Program-made: the position numbers and the translations under genes
Source: Bacteroidota bacterium
Lineage (GTDB): Bacteria > Bacteroidota > JABWAT01
Direction: 5' to 3'
NCBI GenBank assembly: GCA_017303995.1
Contig: JAFLBE010000038.1
Location: 1-41,937 of the forward strand
DNA length: 41,937 nt
Shown here: positions 8,495 to 16,511 of the stretch, one piece after another
Position numbering within the stretch: the first letter of the stretch is position 1
How the letters are laid out: every line of letters begins with the position of its first letter
The notes under the pieces: model-generated
Database searches by the model: none
The model's input: the letters and a program-made list of their open reading frames with translations, nothing else
What the model was told of the DNA's origin: nothing

Positions 8495-8535
8495 AATGCT
8501 ATCTCCAGGTCTGTTATTGTCAGAAAAAGGCTTTT

Positions 8536-8598
8536 GATGGGGGAAACATCCCCCATCCCGTCCCGTTTACGGGATCGGGATACCCCCTTCAAAGGGGG
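8536..8598. repeat. Palindromic GC-rich repeat in the fadA-fadE gap
   Basis: Three hairpins in tandem: GATGGGGG/CCCCCATC (8536-8543 with 8550-8557), CCCG-TTTA-CGGG (8562-8573) and CCCCCTT/AAGGGGG (8583-8589 with 8592-8598). The end AAGGGGGAATTTT resembles the end of the larger element at 12538-12660. No T-run follows in the minus direction, so it is not an obvious terminator; it could stabilise or process the fad mRNA. Confidence 0.65.
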
Positions 8599-8604
8599 AA
8601 TTTT

Positions 8605-9783
8605 TTATAATTTCTCGAAAATTCCGGCGACACCTTGTCCGCCACCAACGCAGGCAGTGACCATGCCGTATTTTACGTTTCTGCGGTTCATTTCATTCAG
8701 AAGCTGAACTGTTAATTTGGCTCCTGAACATCCCAACGGGTGGCCTAAAGCAATGGCTCCGCCGTTCACATTGACGGTTTCCATGTTAAGTCCGGCCTGG
8801 CGGATAACCGCAAGTGACTGGGCTGCAAAGGCTTCGTTGAGTTCGGTCAGTCCGATATCAGAAAGGGCTAGTCCGGCTTTTTTCAGTGCTGCAGGAATTG
8901 CTTCAACCGGACCAATTCCCATGATTTCGGGATGAACGCCTGCAACCTGGTAAGTTACCAGTCTGGCAATCGGGGTCAGGTTCAATTCTTTCAGGATTTT
9001 TTCGGAAACGATCAAAACCGCAGCCGCGCCATCTGAAGTCTGACTGGAGTTTCCGGCGGTAACCGTTCCGTTGGTGATAAAGGCAGATTTCAAACCGGCA
9101 AGGCGTTCAATTGAAGTATCGGCTCTTGGACCTTCATCCACAGAAAAAACGGAGGTTTCTTTTTTGATTTTCCCTTTTTCATCGAGGAACGTACGTTCAA
9201 TAGTTACAGGGACAATTTCACCTGCGAATTTTCCGGCAGCAATTGCAGCGAGAGCATTCTGATGACTGCGAAAAGCAAAGGCATCCTGATCTTCACGGGA
9301 AATGGAATATTTTTCACGGACGAGTTCAGCCGTCAATCCCATTCCCAGATAATAATTCGGAACGGTGTCCACCAATTTTGGATTTGCAGAGAACTTAAAT
9401 CCGCCCATCGGAACCAAACTCATACTTTCGGCACCGCCGGCAATGATCACATCTGCCATTCCGGAACGGATTTTTGCAGAAGCAAGGGCTATCGATTCCA
9501 ATCCGGAAGCACAAAACCGGTTTACGGTCATGCCTGGAACGGTAATTGGCAAATCAGCCAAAAGGGCAACCATTCGCCCGATATTGAACCCCTGTTCAGC
9601 TTCAGGCATGGCACAACCAATAATCACATCATCAATTCTGGCTGCATCAAGAGCCGGAACTGAAGCAACCAAATGCTTGATTACGGCAGCTGCCAAATCA
9701 TCCGGACGTGTAAACCGGAGTGATCCTTTTCCTGATTTTCCTACTGCCGTTCTGAAACCGGCAACGATATAAGCTTCCTGCAC
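8605..9783 (-). CDS. fadA: Acetyl-CoA acyltransferase (thiolase)
   Basis: A 392-residue degradative thiolase, the normal length, cleaving 3-ketoacyl-CoA with CoA to release acetyl-CoA. All catalytic residues are present: nucleophile Cys91 in NRFCASGLE, His348 in GGAIALGHPLGCSG and Cys378 in TACVGGGQG. The start is GTG at 9783, fixed by a strong GGGAGG ribosome site 4 bp upstream (9788-9793 on the plus strand); the first residues MQEAYIVAGFRTAVGK align with family N-termini. It lies between fadN and fadE on the same strand. A biosynthetic acetoacetyl-CoA thiolase cannot be excluded by motif alone, but the fadN-fadA-fadE context favours beta-oxidation. Confidence 0.93.
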   Translation of the reverse strand: MQEAYIVAGFRTAVGKSGKGSLRFTRPDDLAAAVIKHLVASVPALDAARIDDVIIGCAMPEAEQGFNIGRMVALLADLPITVPGMTVNRFCASGLESIALASAKIRSGMADVIIAGGAESMSLVPMGGFKFSANPKLVDTVPNYYLGMGLTAELVREKYSISREDQDAFAFRSHQNALAAIAAGKFAGEIVPVTIERTFLDEKGKIKKETSVFSVDEGPRADTSIERLAGLKSAFITNGTVTAGNSSQTSDGAAAVLIVSEKILKELNLTPIARLVTYQVAGVHPEIMGIGPVEAIPAALKKAGLALSDIGLTELNEAFAAQSLAVIRQAGLNMETVNVNGGAIALGHPLGCSGAKLTVQLLNEMNRRNVKYGMVTACVGGGQGVAGIFEKL

Positions 9784-9787
9784 AAGA

Positions 9788-9793
9788 CCTCCC
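9788..9793 (-). promoter_or_regulatory. Strong ribosome binding site deciding the fadA GTG start
   Basis: GGGAGG on the minus strand, 4 nt before the GTG at 9783. Many starts here have weak ribosome sites, so this match is a good reason to accept a non-ATG start. Confidence 0.75.
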
Positions 9794-9846
9794 GGATTGG
9801 GAAAATTATGAATGTTAAATTTTAAATGCTGAATGAAAAATTTTGC

Positions 9847-9866
9847 GGGCGACCAGCCGGTCGCCC
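9847..9866. repeat. Dispersed-type hairpin GGGCGACC/GGTCGCCC
   Basis: An 8-bp perfect stem (9847-9854 with 9859-9866) with a 4-base loop in the fadN-fadA gap. It is much more GC-rich than the surroundings and is followed by CCTAC, a layout I recall from dispersed intergenic palindromes in many environmental genomes. Confidence 0.6.
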
Positions 9867-9918
9867 CTACAAAACAATTCAGACTAAATCGTATTTCTAC
9901 TGTCTACTAACTTCTACT

Positions 9919-9956
9919 CCCGAAAGCGTTCGGGATCTTCGCTTCGCTCGACTTCT
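9919..9956. repeat. Second hairpin repeat in the fadN-fadA gap
   Basis: CCCGAA/TTCGGG (9919-9924 with 9929-9934) is followed by GATCTTCGCTTCGCTCGACTT. From about 9928 this matches the inverse of 3132-3159 at about 25 of 28 bases, so the same repeat occurs at least twice in the window in opposite orientations. With the hairpin at 9847 it fills most of the 185-bp gap; no small gene was seen there. Confidence 0.6.
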
Positions 9957-9968
9957 AACTTGTGATTT

Positions 9969-12371
9969 TCAATTCCTAAGCGGTTTTCCGGTTTTCAGCA
10001 TGTGCTGAATTCTTTCGAGAGTCCGGCGTTCACCGCAAAGCTGAACGAAAGCTTCCCTTTCGAGATCAAGCAAATACTGTTCTGAAACCCGGGTTTCCTC
10101 GCTCAGATTTCCGCCGCACATGATATAGGCCAGTTTTTCTGCAACCACTTTATCATAATCGGTAATCTGCTTTGCCATCCACATGAGATAAATGCTGGCT
10201 TTCACGGTTGCAAGTCCGGCTTTGCCCAACACCCGAATATCCGTTCTGGGCTGGGGTTGTTTATAGCCTTCCTGAGCCAAAGCCAAAACCTGACGTTTCG
10301 CATCGGTAATTTGACGGTCTTTGTTCACCGAAATACTGTCAGTGGGTCTGATAATTCCCATCGGAATGGCTTCATGGGCTGATGTCGCCACTTTACCGGT
10401 TCCCATAATCATGAACGCATCACGAAGATTGGGTAACGCCACATCGCCATCGGCAACTTTATCCATGGCCCGAAGTGTCATTTCCTTCGTTCCGCCACCG
10501 GCAGGAATCAGCCCAACGCCAACTTCAACCAAACCGATATAAGTTTCTGCAGCTGCCTGAACGTGATCGGCATGAAGGGTAAGTTCACAACCGCCGCCAA
10601 GTGTTAATCCGTGCGGAGCAACCACAACAGGCCGGTTTGAATACCGAACCCGCATGGTCATTTTCTGAAACTGACGGATCATAAGTTCAATTTCGTCATA
10701 ATCGCCTTCATTCGCAGCCATGAGAAGAAGAGCAAGATTTGCCCCGGCTGAAAAATTGGGTGCCTGATTTCCGATCACCATGCCTTCCCAGCCGGCTTCC
10801 ATTTTATCGAGCGCTTTCAGTACAAATCCGACCGTATCAGGTCCGATAGCATTCATTTTGGAATGGAATTCGAGTCCGAGCACGCCATCACCCAAATCAA
10901 AAAGCGAAGCAGCGGCATTTTTCTCAATTACTTTGTTTGTGCGTAAATCGTCGAGGAAAATGTATTTTTCAGCATCAGGAACGAGGCAATAGGATTTGGA
11001 CGGAATATCGTAGAAATATCGTTTTCCATCCTTCCGCTGATAAAAAGAAGTGATTCCAGCAGCAATCATGTCCTTCACCCAGGAAGCTGCCGGCCGGCCG
11101 TTTTTCTCCATATTTTCAACAACCCGTTTAACCCCGAGTACATCCCAGGTTTCAAACGGACCTAAATCCCAACCAAATCCACCACGAAGAGCTTTGTCAA
11201 TTTTGTAAATGTCATCTGAAATTTCGGGAATCCGGTTCGAAGCATAAGAAAACAGATCTTCTGCCATGATTTTAAAGAATTCGGCAGCTTTATCCATTCC
11301 CATGTAAATCATTTTCAGACGTATGTTGAGATCATCAACCGGTTTGGTCATTTCAAGGGTCGGGAAGGAGACTTTTTTCTTGGGCTGATACTCAAGTGTT
11401 TTCAAATCAAGAGTCAGAATGTCTGAAGAACCGTCCTCTTTTTTAACTTTTTTGAAAAATCCCTGCTTGGTTTTATCACCCAGCCATTTGTTTTCTACCA
11501 TTTTGGTGAGATAGGCGGGGATTTTAAACACTTCCCTTTTTTCATCTGACGGAAGGGCTTCGTACAGATGTGAAGCAACCAAAACCAATGTATCCAACCC
11601 AACAATATCAGCCGTTCTGAAAGTTGCTGATTTTGGCCGGCCCACAACCGGACCTGTCAATTTATCAACTTCGTCGACTGAAAGTCCGAGCTGTTCCATG
11701 ACTTTAAAGGTGTTCATCATTCCGAAGACACCGATTCGGTTGGCGATAAAATCAGGTGTGTCTTTACATTCAACGGTAGATTTCCCGAGGAACAGATCAC
11801 CGTATTCAAGAATAAAATCGACAACTGCACGGTCAGTTTCAGGGGTGGGAATCACTTCCAGAAGTTTGAGATACCGGGGCGGATTAAAAAAGTGAGTTCC
11901 GAGAAAGTTTTTGCGGAAATCTTCAGAACGGCCTTCAAGCATGAAATGGACTGGAATACCAGACGTATTTGTCGAAACGATGGAACCGGGTTTTCTGAAC
12001 TGATCAACTTTTTCGAAAACTGACTTTTTAATGTCCAGATTTTCAATAACGGCTTCCAGAATCCAGTCGGCGTCTTTAATTTCGGGGAAATTATCTTCAA
12101 AATTTCCGGTTTTTACCCGGGAAGCAAGATCTGCCCGGTAAAAAGCAGCAGGATTTGATTTAACCGCATTTTCAAGTCCTGATTTTGCAAACCGGTTTCG
12201 GAAAGCAGGAGATTCTGCTGTGAGACCTTTTTTGGTTTCATCATCACTAAGGGATTTTGGCACGATATCAAGCAGGAGGACATCAACACCATTATTTGCA
12301 AAGTGGGCTGCAATTCTTGATCCCATGACGCCAGATCCGAGGATGGCGGCTTTTCTCACTGTACGTTTCAT
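9969..12371 (-). CDS. fadN: 3-hydroxyacyl-CoA dehydrogenase / enoyl-CoA hydratase bifunctional enzyme, FadN type
   Basis: An 800-residue fusion carrying out the hydration and the NAD-dependent oxidation steps of beta-oxidation. The dehydrogenase comes first: Rossmann motif ILGSGVMGSRIAAHFANNG (residues about 10-28), then catalytic His in GTHFFNPPRYLKLLEV. The hydratase is C-terminal: oxyanion-hole motif NFSAGANL, LGGGCELTLHADHV with one catalytic Glu, and LVEVGVGLIPAGGGT with the second. This order (dehydrogenase then hydratase) is that of Bacillus FadN (about 790 aa), the reverse of E. coli FadB. ATG at 12371 has GGAG just upstream. It forms the centre of the fad cluster, 185 bp ahead of fadA. 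Both active sites appear intact. Confidence 0.93.
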   Translation of the reverse strand: MKRTVRKAAILGSGVMGSRIAAHFANNGVDVLLLDIVPKSLSDDETKKGLTAESPAFRNRFAKSGLENAVKSNPAAFYRADLASRVKTGNFEDNFPEIKDADWILEAVIENLDIKKSVFEKVDQFRKPGSIVSTNTSGIPVHFMLEGRSEDFRKNFLGTHFFNPPRYLKLLEVIPTPETDRAVVDFILEYGDLFLGKSTVECKDTPDFIANRIGVFGMMNTFKVMEQLGLSVDEVDKLTGPVVGRPKSATFRTADIVGLDTLVLVASHLYEALPSDEKREVFKIPAYLTKMVENKWLGDKTKQGFFKKVKKEDGSSDILTLDLKTLEYQPKKKVSFPTLEMTKPVDDLNIRLKMIYMGMDKAAEFFKIMAEDLFSYASNRIPEISDDIYKIDKALRGGFGWDLGPFETWDVLGVKRVVENMEKNGRPAASWVKDMIAAGITSFYQRKDGKRYFYDIPSKSYCLVPDAEKYIFLDDLRTNKVIEKNAAASLFDLGDGVLGLEFHSKMNAIGPDTVGFVLKALDKMEAGWEGMVIGNQAPNFSAGANLALLLMAANEGDYDEIELMIRQFQKMTMRVRYSNRPVVVAPHGLTLGGGCELTLHADHVQAAAETYIGLVEVGVGLIPAGGGTKEMTLRAMDKVADGDVALPNLRDAFMIMGTGKVATSAHEAIPMGIIRPTDSISVNKDRQITDAKRQVLALAQEGYKQPQPRTDIRVLGKAGLATVKASIYLMWMAKQITDYDKVVAEKLAYIMCGGNLSEETRVSEQYLLDLEREAFVQLCGERRTLERIQHMLKTGKPLRN

Positions 12372-12537
12372 GAAAACTCCGTGAACTCAAAACTATTAAA
12401 TTCTATAAGATAAATTTACACTTCAGAAGAATCAAGCATTCATAAATGATTCATGATTCATTTTTAAAACGGCGGAACTTGGCCTAATCTTTTGTGCTGT
12501 AAAACAATTTGTAAAATTTTGAAATTGAATCTTAGCT

Positions 12538-12656
12538 CCCCTCCTTTGCAAGGAGGGGAAATCAGTCTTAAGACTGATGGGGTGGTTTTTCCATCAATTT
12601 TTCAAAAACAACCAAACCACCCCGGCTTCGCCACCCCTCCTTTACAAAAGGAGGGG
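12538..12656. repeat. 119-bp composite nested palindromic element
   Basis: The 333-bp gap between fadD and fadN (12372-12704) has no gene. It holds in order: CCCCTCCTT/AAGGAGGGG (12538-12546 with 12550-12558), an 18-bp perfect palindrome ATCAGTCTTAAGACTGAT (12561-12578), GGGGTGGTTT/AAACCACCCC (12579-12588 with 12614-12623) and CCCCTCCTTT/AAAGGAGGGG (12634-12643 with 12647-12656). Similar outer hairpins bound the whole. This is a MITE/REP-like structure lying inside the fad transcript if fadD and fadN are co-transcribed. Bases 12372-12530 are AT-rich; a TAGTTTTG on the minus strand at 12388-12395 is too close to the fadN ribosome site to be called a promoter. Confidence 0.7.
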
Positions 12657-12663
12657 AATTTTA

Positions 12664-12691
12664 ATACCACATACCACTTACCACATACCAC
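12664..12691. repeat. ACCACATACC-type tandem repeat
   Basis: Imperfect tandem units of TACCACA/TACCACT. Bases 12672-12691 are identical over 20 nt to the inverse of 3113-3132. It lies directly after the composite palindrome and 14 bp before the fadD stop. Confidence 0.6.
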
Positions 12692-12704
12692 GGACCACCC
12701 GAAT

Positions 12705-14492
12705 TTACAATTCCAGCCCTTCATTGGCATAAATTTCGTCAACAAGCGATTGATACCGCTGCATGATGATTTTACGGCGGGGTTTCAGGGTTGGGGTAAG
12801 TTCGCCACTGTCAATCGTCCATTCATGATGAAGCAGTTTGAACTTTTTGATTTTGTCAGTCTGACTCAATCTTTCGTTGACCTTTTCGACTTCTCTTTCA
12901 ATCAGCTCAATCACTTCAGGATTATGGATCATTTCAAGATTATCCAGAAGTTTTGTGTGTTTCTTTCTGAAATGGTCAGTTAATTGAAGGAAAGAAGGAA
13001 CAATCAGAGCAGCAGCAAATTTATGACCATCGCCTATAACCATTGCCTGTTCAATGAAACGTGAGCCTTTCAGTTCATTTTCAAGGGGCTGAGGTGCAAT
13101 ATATTTTCCGCCGGAAGTTTTGAAAATTTCCTTTTTCCGGTCGGTGATGAATAAAAATCCGTCGGCATCTATATGTCCAATATCTCCGGTATGGAACCAT
13201 CCATCTTTAATCACTTCATCCGTAGCTTCCGGTTTTTTGTAATATCCTTTCATGATATTCGGACCTTTGGCGAGAATTTCACCATCTTCGGCAATTTTAA
13301 CTTCCACGCCGGGAATGATTGGTCCGATACTGCCAATGCGGTTACGGGTTAATTTACAAACTGAGATTACTGGTGAAGTTTCAGTCAGCCCATAACCTTG
13401 AAGCAACAGAATCCGGCCAGCGGTAAAAACAGTTGCCAGTTTTGGAGAAAGAGCAGCACCACCGGCGATGATATAATTCAGATTTCCGCCAAGTGCTTCA
13501 CGCCATTTCGAAAAAATGAGTTTGTTGGCAAGAGCCAGCTGGGTATTATACCAAACTCCCTGATTGATTTCAGGGTTATAATTTTTTGCAAGGTTCAATG
13601 CCCAGAAAAACAATTGGCGTTTAACGCCATGCAAGGCAGCACCTTTTCCAACAATTTTATCATAGACTTTTTCAAGAAGGCGCGGAACCGTTGTAAAAAG
13701 GTTGGGTTTAATTTCTTTCAGGTTATCTGCAATGGTTTCCATCGATTCAGCATAATAGATTCCAAGTCCGTTATACTGATAGAAATAGTTCACCATTCTT
13801 TCGAAAGAGTGACACAGCGGCAGGAAAGAAAGAGCTTTGTCTTTCCCTGGATCAATCGTTATAACTTCACGAACGGCCAGCACATTACTCACAATATTGG
13901 CATGAGTGAGCATAACACCCTTGGGTTCACCGGTTGTACCTGAGGTATAAATGAGAGTTGCCAGATCAGAAGGTTTTACCTGAGACTTTAATTCAACGAT
14001 TAATTCAGGTTTTTCAGCAAACAGTTTTTCCCCTTCTGTCAAAACTTCTTTCCAAAACGGCATTTTTTCTACATTGTTAATGGTAAAAACCTTTAGGCAG
14101 GATTTTACATTTTTATAAATGGGAGAAAACCGTTCGTGGAGCACTTCATTGCTGACGAAAAACAATTTTATTTCGGCATCATTCAAAATATATTCTGCCT
14201 GATCAAGCGCTGAGGTCGGGTAAAGCGGAACCAAAACTGCGCCAAGAGACAAACAACCCAAATCGATAAAATTCCATTCAGGCCGGTTTTCTGCAACGAT
14301 ACCAATCATATCTCCTTTCCGGATGCCAAGGGCATAAAGTCCGAGAGCAAATTTTTCTGCAAGAGAAACAGCTTCTTCAGCAGAATACCGGATCCAACGG
14401 CCATTCACTTTATTTACAAAAGCATCTTTACGGGCATAGTGGTGTCGGGAATATTCGAGCAATTCGAACAAACGGGTAGGTTGTGCGTTCAT
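12705..14492 (-). CDS. fadD: Long-chain acyl-CoA synthetase (AMP-forming)
   Basis: A 595-residue ANL-superfamily ligase that activates fatty acids to acyl-CoA using ATP and CoA. The P-loop-like motif YTSGTTGEPKG is at about 182-192, GYGLTETSP marks the A5 region, GWFHTGDIG the A7 region and TDRKKEIFKTSGGKYIAP the hinge plus C-terminal region; the Lys of GGKYIAP is the candidate catalytic lysine. The 600-residue length fits the long-chain (AMP-binding FAA-like) class. ATG at 14492 follows an AGAGGA ribosome site. It heads the fad genes and supplies their substrate; the 97-bp gap to the upstream cobalamin gene shows only a small CCGG hairpin near 14539-14550. Fatty acid chain length is inferred. 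Confidence 0.9.
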   Translation of the reverse strand: MNAQPTRLFELLEYSRHHYARKDAFVNKVNGRWIRYSAEEAVSLAEKFALGLYALGIRKGDMIGIVAENRPEWNFIDLGCLSLGAVLVPLYPTSALDQAEYILNDAEIKLFFVSNEVLHERFSPIYKNVKSCLKVFTINNVEKMPFWKEVLTEGEKLFAEKPELIVELKSQVKPSDLATLIYTSGTTGEPKGVMLTHANIVSNVLAVREVITIDPGKDKALSFLPLCHSFERMVNYFYQYNGLGIYYAESMETIADNLKEIKPNLFTTVPRLLEKVYDKIVGKGAALHGVKRQLFFWALNLAKNYNPEINQGVWYNTQLALANKLIFSKWREALGGNLNYIIAGGAALSPKLATVFTAGRILLLQGYGLTETSPVISVCKLTRNRIGSIGPIIPGVEVKIAEDGEILAKGPNIMKGYYKKPEATDEVIKDGWFHTGDIGHIDADGFLFITDRKKEIFKTSGGKYIAPQPLENELKGSRFIEQAMVIGDGHKFAAALIVPSFLQLTDHFRKKHTKLLDNLEMIHNPEVIELIEREVEKVNERLSQTDKIKKFKLLHHEWTIDSGELTPTLKPRRKIIMQRYQSLVDEIYANEGLEL

Positions 14493-14589
14493 GGCATCCT
14501 CTTAAGGTCAGCAATTTTCAGGTTGATTGCGATTTTGGGTTCCGGCAAACCGGACTCAAGAGGTAATATGGCAGATTGAGGTTAGAAAA

Positions 14590-15144
14590 TCAACCCCTTA
14601 CTTTCCATTCTGTTTCAGAAACACCCGATTTCAGATTAATATACCGGGCCATAACAAATAATAGGTCAGAAAGCCGGTTCAAATAAATGATAATATGCTC
14701 AAATTCAGGTGAGGATTCTGAAAGTTGGACGATCAGGCGTTCTGCCCGGCGGCAAACAGTTCGTGCAACATGAAGGTGGGCAGCAGCAGGAACGCCACCC
14801 GGAAGCACAAAAAACTGAAACGGCGGACATTGATCCTGATAGTAATCAATTTTGTTTTCAATAAGTTCAAAATCGGATGGTTGAATTCTGGGAACCTTTG
14901 CATTGGGTTTCGTTCCGCCAGGAGTTGCCAGGTCAGCACCCATCACAAATAAATCATTCTGAATGTGTTTTAAAAGGTTATCTTCTTCAGGAAGTTCATT
15001 TGTTTTAAGTCTCACAACCCCAATATAGGAATTCAATTCATCAACAGTTCCATAGGCTTCTACGCGAAGGGATGCCTTACTCACACGTTGCCCGCCAAAT
15101 AAACTGGTACTTCCTGAATCTCCCGTTTTGGTGTAAAGTTTCAT
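14590..15144 (-). CDS. ATP:cob(I)alamin adenosyltransferase, PduO type
   Basis: A 184-residue PduO/MMAB-type enzyme that transfers the adenosyl group of ATP to cob(I)alamin, giving coenzyme B12. The ATP-binding N-terminus TKTGDSGSTSLFGG (residues 5-18), RVEAYGTVDELNSYIG (27-42), the helix with HVARTVCRRAERLIV and the C-terminal YLNRLSDLLFVMARYIN are all family signatures. Its ATG overlaps the stop of the MFS gene by 4 bp, so both come from one transcript. AdoCbl is needed by methylmalonyl-CoA mutase, which would process propionyl-CoA from odd-chain fatty acids; placement just ahead of the fad genes fits that, but no mutase is in the window. Confidence 0.93.
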   Translation of the reverse strand: MKLYTKTGDSGSTSLFGGQRVSKASLRVEAYGTVDELNSYIGVVRLKTNELPEEDNLLKHIQNDLFVMGADLATPGGTKPNAKVPRIQPSDFELIENKIDYYQDQCPPFQFFVLPGGVPAAAHLHVARTVCRRAERLIVQLSESSPEFEHIIIYLNRLSDLLFVMARYINLKSGVSETEWKVRG

Positions 15145-16358
15145 ATTGTTTTTCCATCCTTTTGCAAACTTCTGAAGTACCAGACTGTGAGAATCAAGGC
15201 CACAACCATCAATAGTGCTGAAGTATGAAACGGTGCAGTATGACTAATCGTTCCGAAAGCAAATCCGCCCCAGATTGGACCGATAATTCGGGCCAGACTT
15301 CCAAATCCTTGAGAAATACCCAGAATTTTGCCTTGCTCATTTTCACTGGCTGAGTTTGAAATCATGGCATTTGCGCTTGGTGTAAAGATAGCGAGTCCGA
15401 GCGAATAAGTGATGATCAGAACAATTAACATCCAAACCATATCAGGCTTTGCAAATGGAAGGAAAAGCTGAGAAAATGCAGTCAGAATCAACCCGGCAAT
15501 AATCAGTTTTTTACTTCCTGCAAGTTTTGTTAAAGGTCCTATCAGACCACCCTGAATGACAGCCGTTACAATCCCAATCAGAGCAAAAAGATAACCTACT
15601 TGTTTCGCATCATAATTCATCTGAGCTGCCATTAAAAGTGCGAAAGTTGCCTCAAAAACGGCGTGCCCCATAACAGTGAGAAAAAACAGCATGATCAGAT
15701 TAAAGGTATGGTTTTTATCCTTTTTGAGCAGAAATGTATTTTTAAAAAGAGAAAAAAGACCAGGTTTTTTCGGATGGGAACCCGATACAGCTTTGTCACG
15801 GGCTTCTTTCGGGTAGCTTTCAGGCAGGAAAAAAACTGCAAAAAATAAGTTAATTACGCAAAGTCCAACTGCCGCCAAACCGGGAACCTGAAATCCGTAT
15901 TGCGAGAGCACACCCCCAATTGCCGGCCCGAATATGAATCCAAGCCCGAAAGCAGCACCAACAATGCCCATTCCCTTCGATCGGTTTTCCTTGGTTGTAA
16001 TATCGGCGATATAAGCTTGGGCAGCTCCAAAATTTGCACTGAAAGTACCTGCCATAATTCTGGAAATAAACAGAACCAAAAGTGAACCTGAAAAAGCAAA
16101 AACGGTGTATGAAACCAGATTTCCAACAATGGAAAAAAGCAATATCGGCCGTCGGCCATATTTATCAGACAAACTTCCCCAAAATGGTGCAAAAATGAAT
16201 TGCATGAGAGAGAAAACAGTTGAAAGCAGGGTTACTTCAAGCGCGCTGGCCTGATAATTCAATGCATAGAATGGCAGCAGGGGAATGACGATTCCAAAAC
16301 CGACAAGGTCAATGAAAATCGTAAGGAAAATAGCAACAAGAGACGGTTTACGGTTCAT
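15141..16358 (-). CDS. MFS transporter, DHA1 / TetA-like
   Basis: A 405-residue permease with about 12 transmembrane helices. Motif A is GSLSDKYGRR (residues 61-70). The N-terminus (VAIFLTIFIDLVGFGIVIPL) and the helix-5 antiporter motif (GAAFGLGFIFGPAIGG) match the TetA/multidrug DHA1 group, which exports drugs or metabolites against protons. The substrate is unknown and resistance should not be assumed. It precedes the cobalamin adenosyltransferase with a 4-bp ATGA overlap. A well-formed promoter (TTTG-N19-TATCTTTG) lies just upstream at 16379-16409. Confidence 0.85.
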   Translation of the reverse strand: MNRKPSLVAIFLTIFIDLVGFGIVIPLLPFYALNYQASALEVTLLSTVFSLMQFIFAPFWGSLSDKYGRRPILLFSIVGNLVSYTVFAFSGSLLVLFISRIMAGTFSANFGAAQAYIADITTKENRSKGMGIVGAAFGLGFIFGPAIGGVLSQYGFQVPGLAAVGLCVINLFFAVFFLPESYPKEARDKAVSGSHPKKPGLFSLFKNTFLLKKDKNHTFNLIMLFFLTVMGHAVFEATFALLMAAQMNYDAKQVGYLFALIGIVTAVIQGGLIGPLTKLAGSKKLIIAGLILTAFSQLFLPFAKPDMVWMLIVLIITYSLGLAIFTPSANAMISNSASENEQGKILGISQGFGSLARIIGPIWGGFAFGTISHTAPFHTSALLMVVALILTVWYFRSLQKDGKTI

Positions 16359-16378
16359 CAGATTTTATAAAAGAAGTA

Positions 16379-16409
16379 CAAAGATAGACCTGTGGTCTCC
16401 AATTTCAAA
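16379..16409 (-). promoter_or_regulatory. Bacteroidota-type promoter for the MFS-adenosyltransferase pair
   Basis: On the minus strand TTTG (16406-16409), a 19-bp spacer and TATCTTTG (16379-16386) match the -33 TTTG / -7 TAnnTTTG consensus known for Bacteroidota. Transcription would begin near 16372, giving a leader of only about 15 nt before the ATG at 16358, which has no clear Shine-Dalgarno sequence. This is the best promoter match found in the window. Confidence 0.55.
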
Positions 16410-16511
16410 GATTAAAATCAGACTATAAAATGACCATTTTATCCAGTTAGTCATTCCGTTTACCAAAAGGAATGGTTATAATTGTGATTTGAAACAAATC
16501 AGGATATCGGA

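Noticed and set aside
8345-8707. 120-codon plus-strand frame over the fadE-fadA junction
   Set aside because: Antisense to two well-supported genes and across a hairpin repeat; no motif.
9262-9663. 133-codon plus-strand frame inside fadA, with other long antisense frames in the fad region
   Set aside because: Shadow frames opposite genes with complete catalytic motifs; the antisense translation has no recognisable domain.
12388-12395. TAGTTTTG on the minus strand as a fadN promoter
   Set aside because: Transcription would begin inside the fadN ribosome site about 10 nt before the ATG, and no TTTG lies at the right distance upstream.
3110-12700. CRISPR array suggested by repeated short units
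   Set aside because: The repeats are irregular, inverted and widely separated, with no constant spacer length and no cas genes.
12492-12983. 163-codon open frame on the plus strand
   Set aside because: It runs through the palindromic repeat element and then antisense to the 3' end of fadD; its composition is that of repeat and shadow sequence, with no family resemblance.
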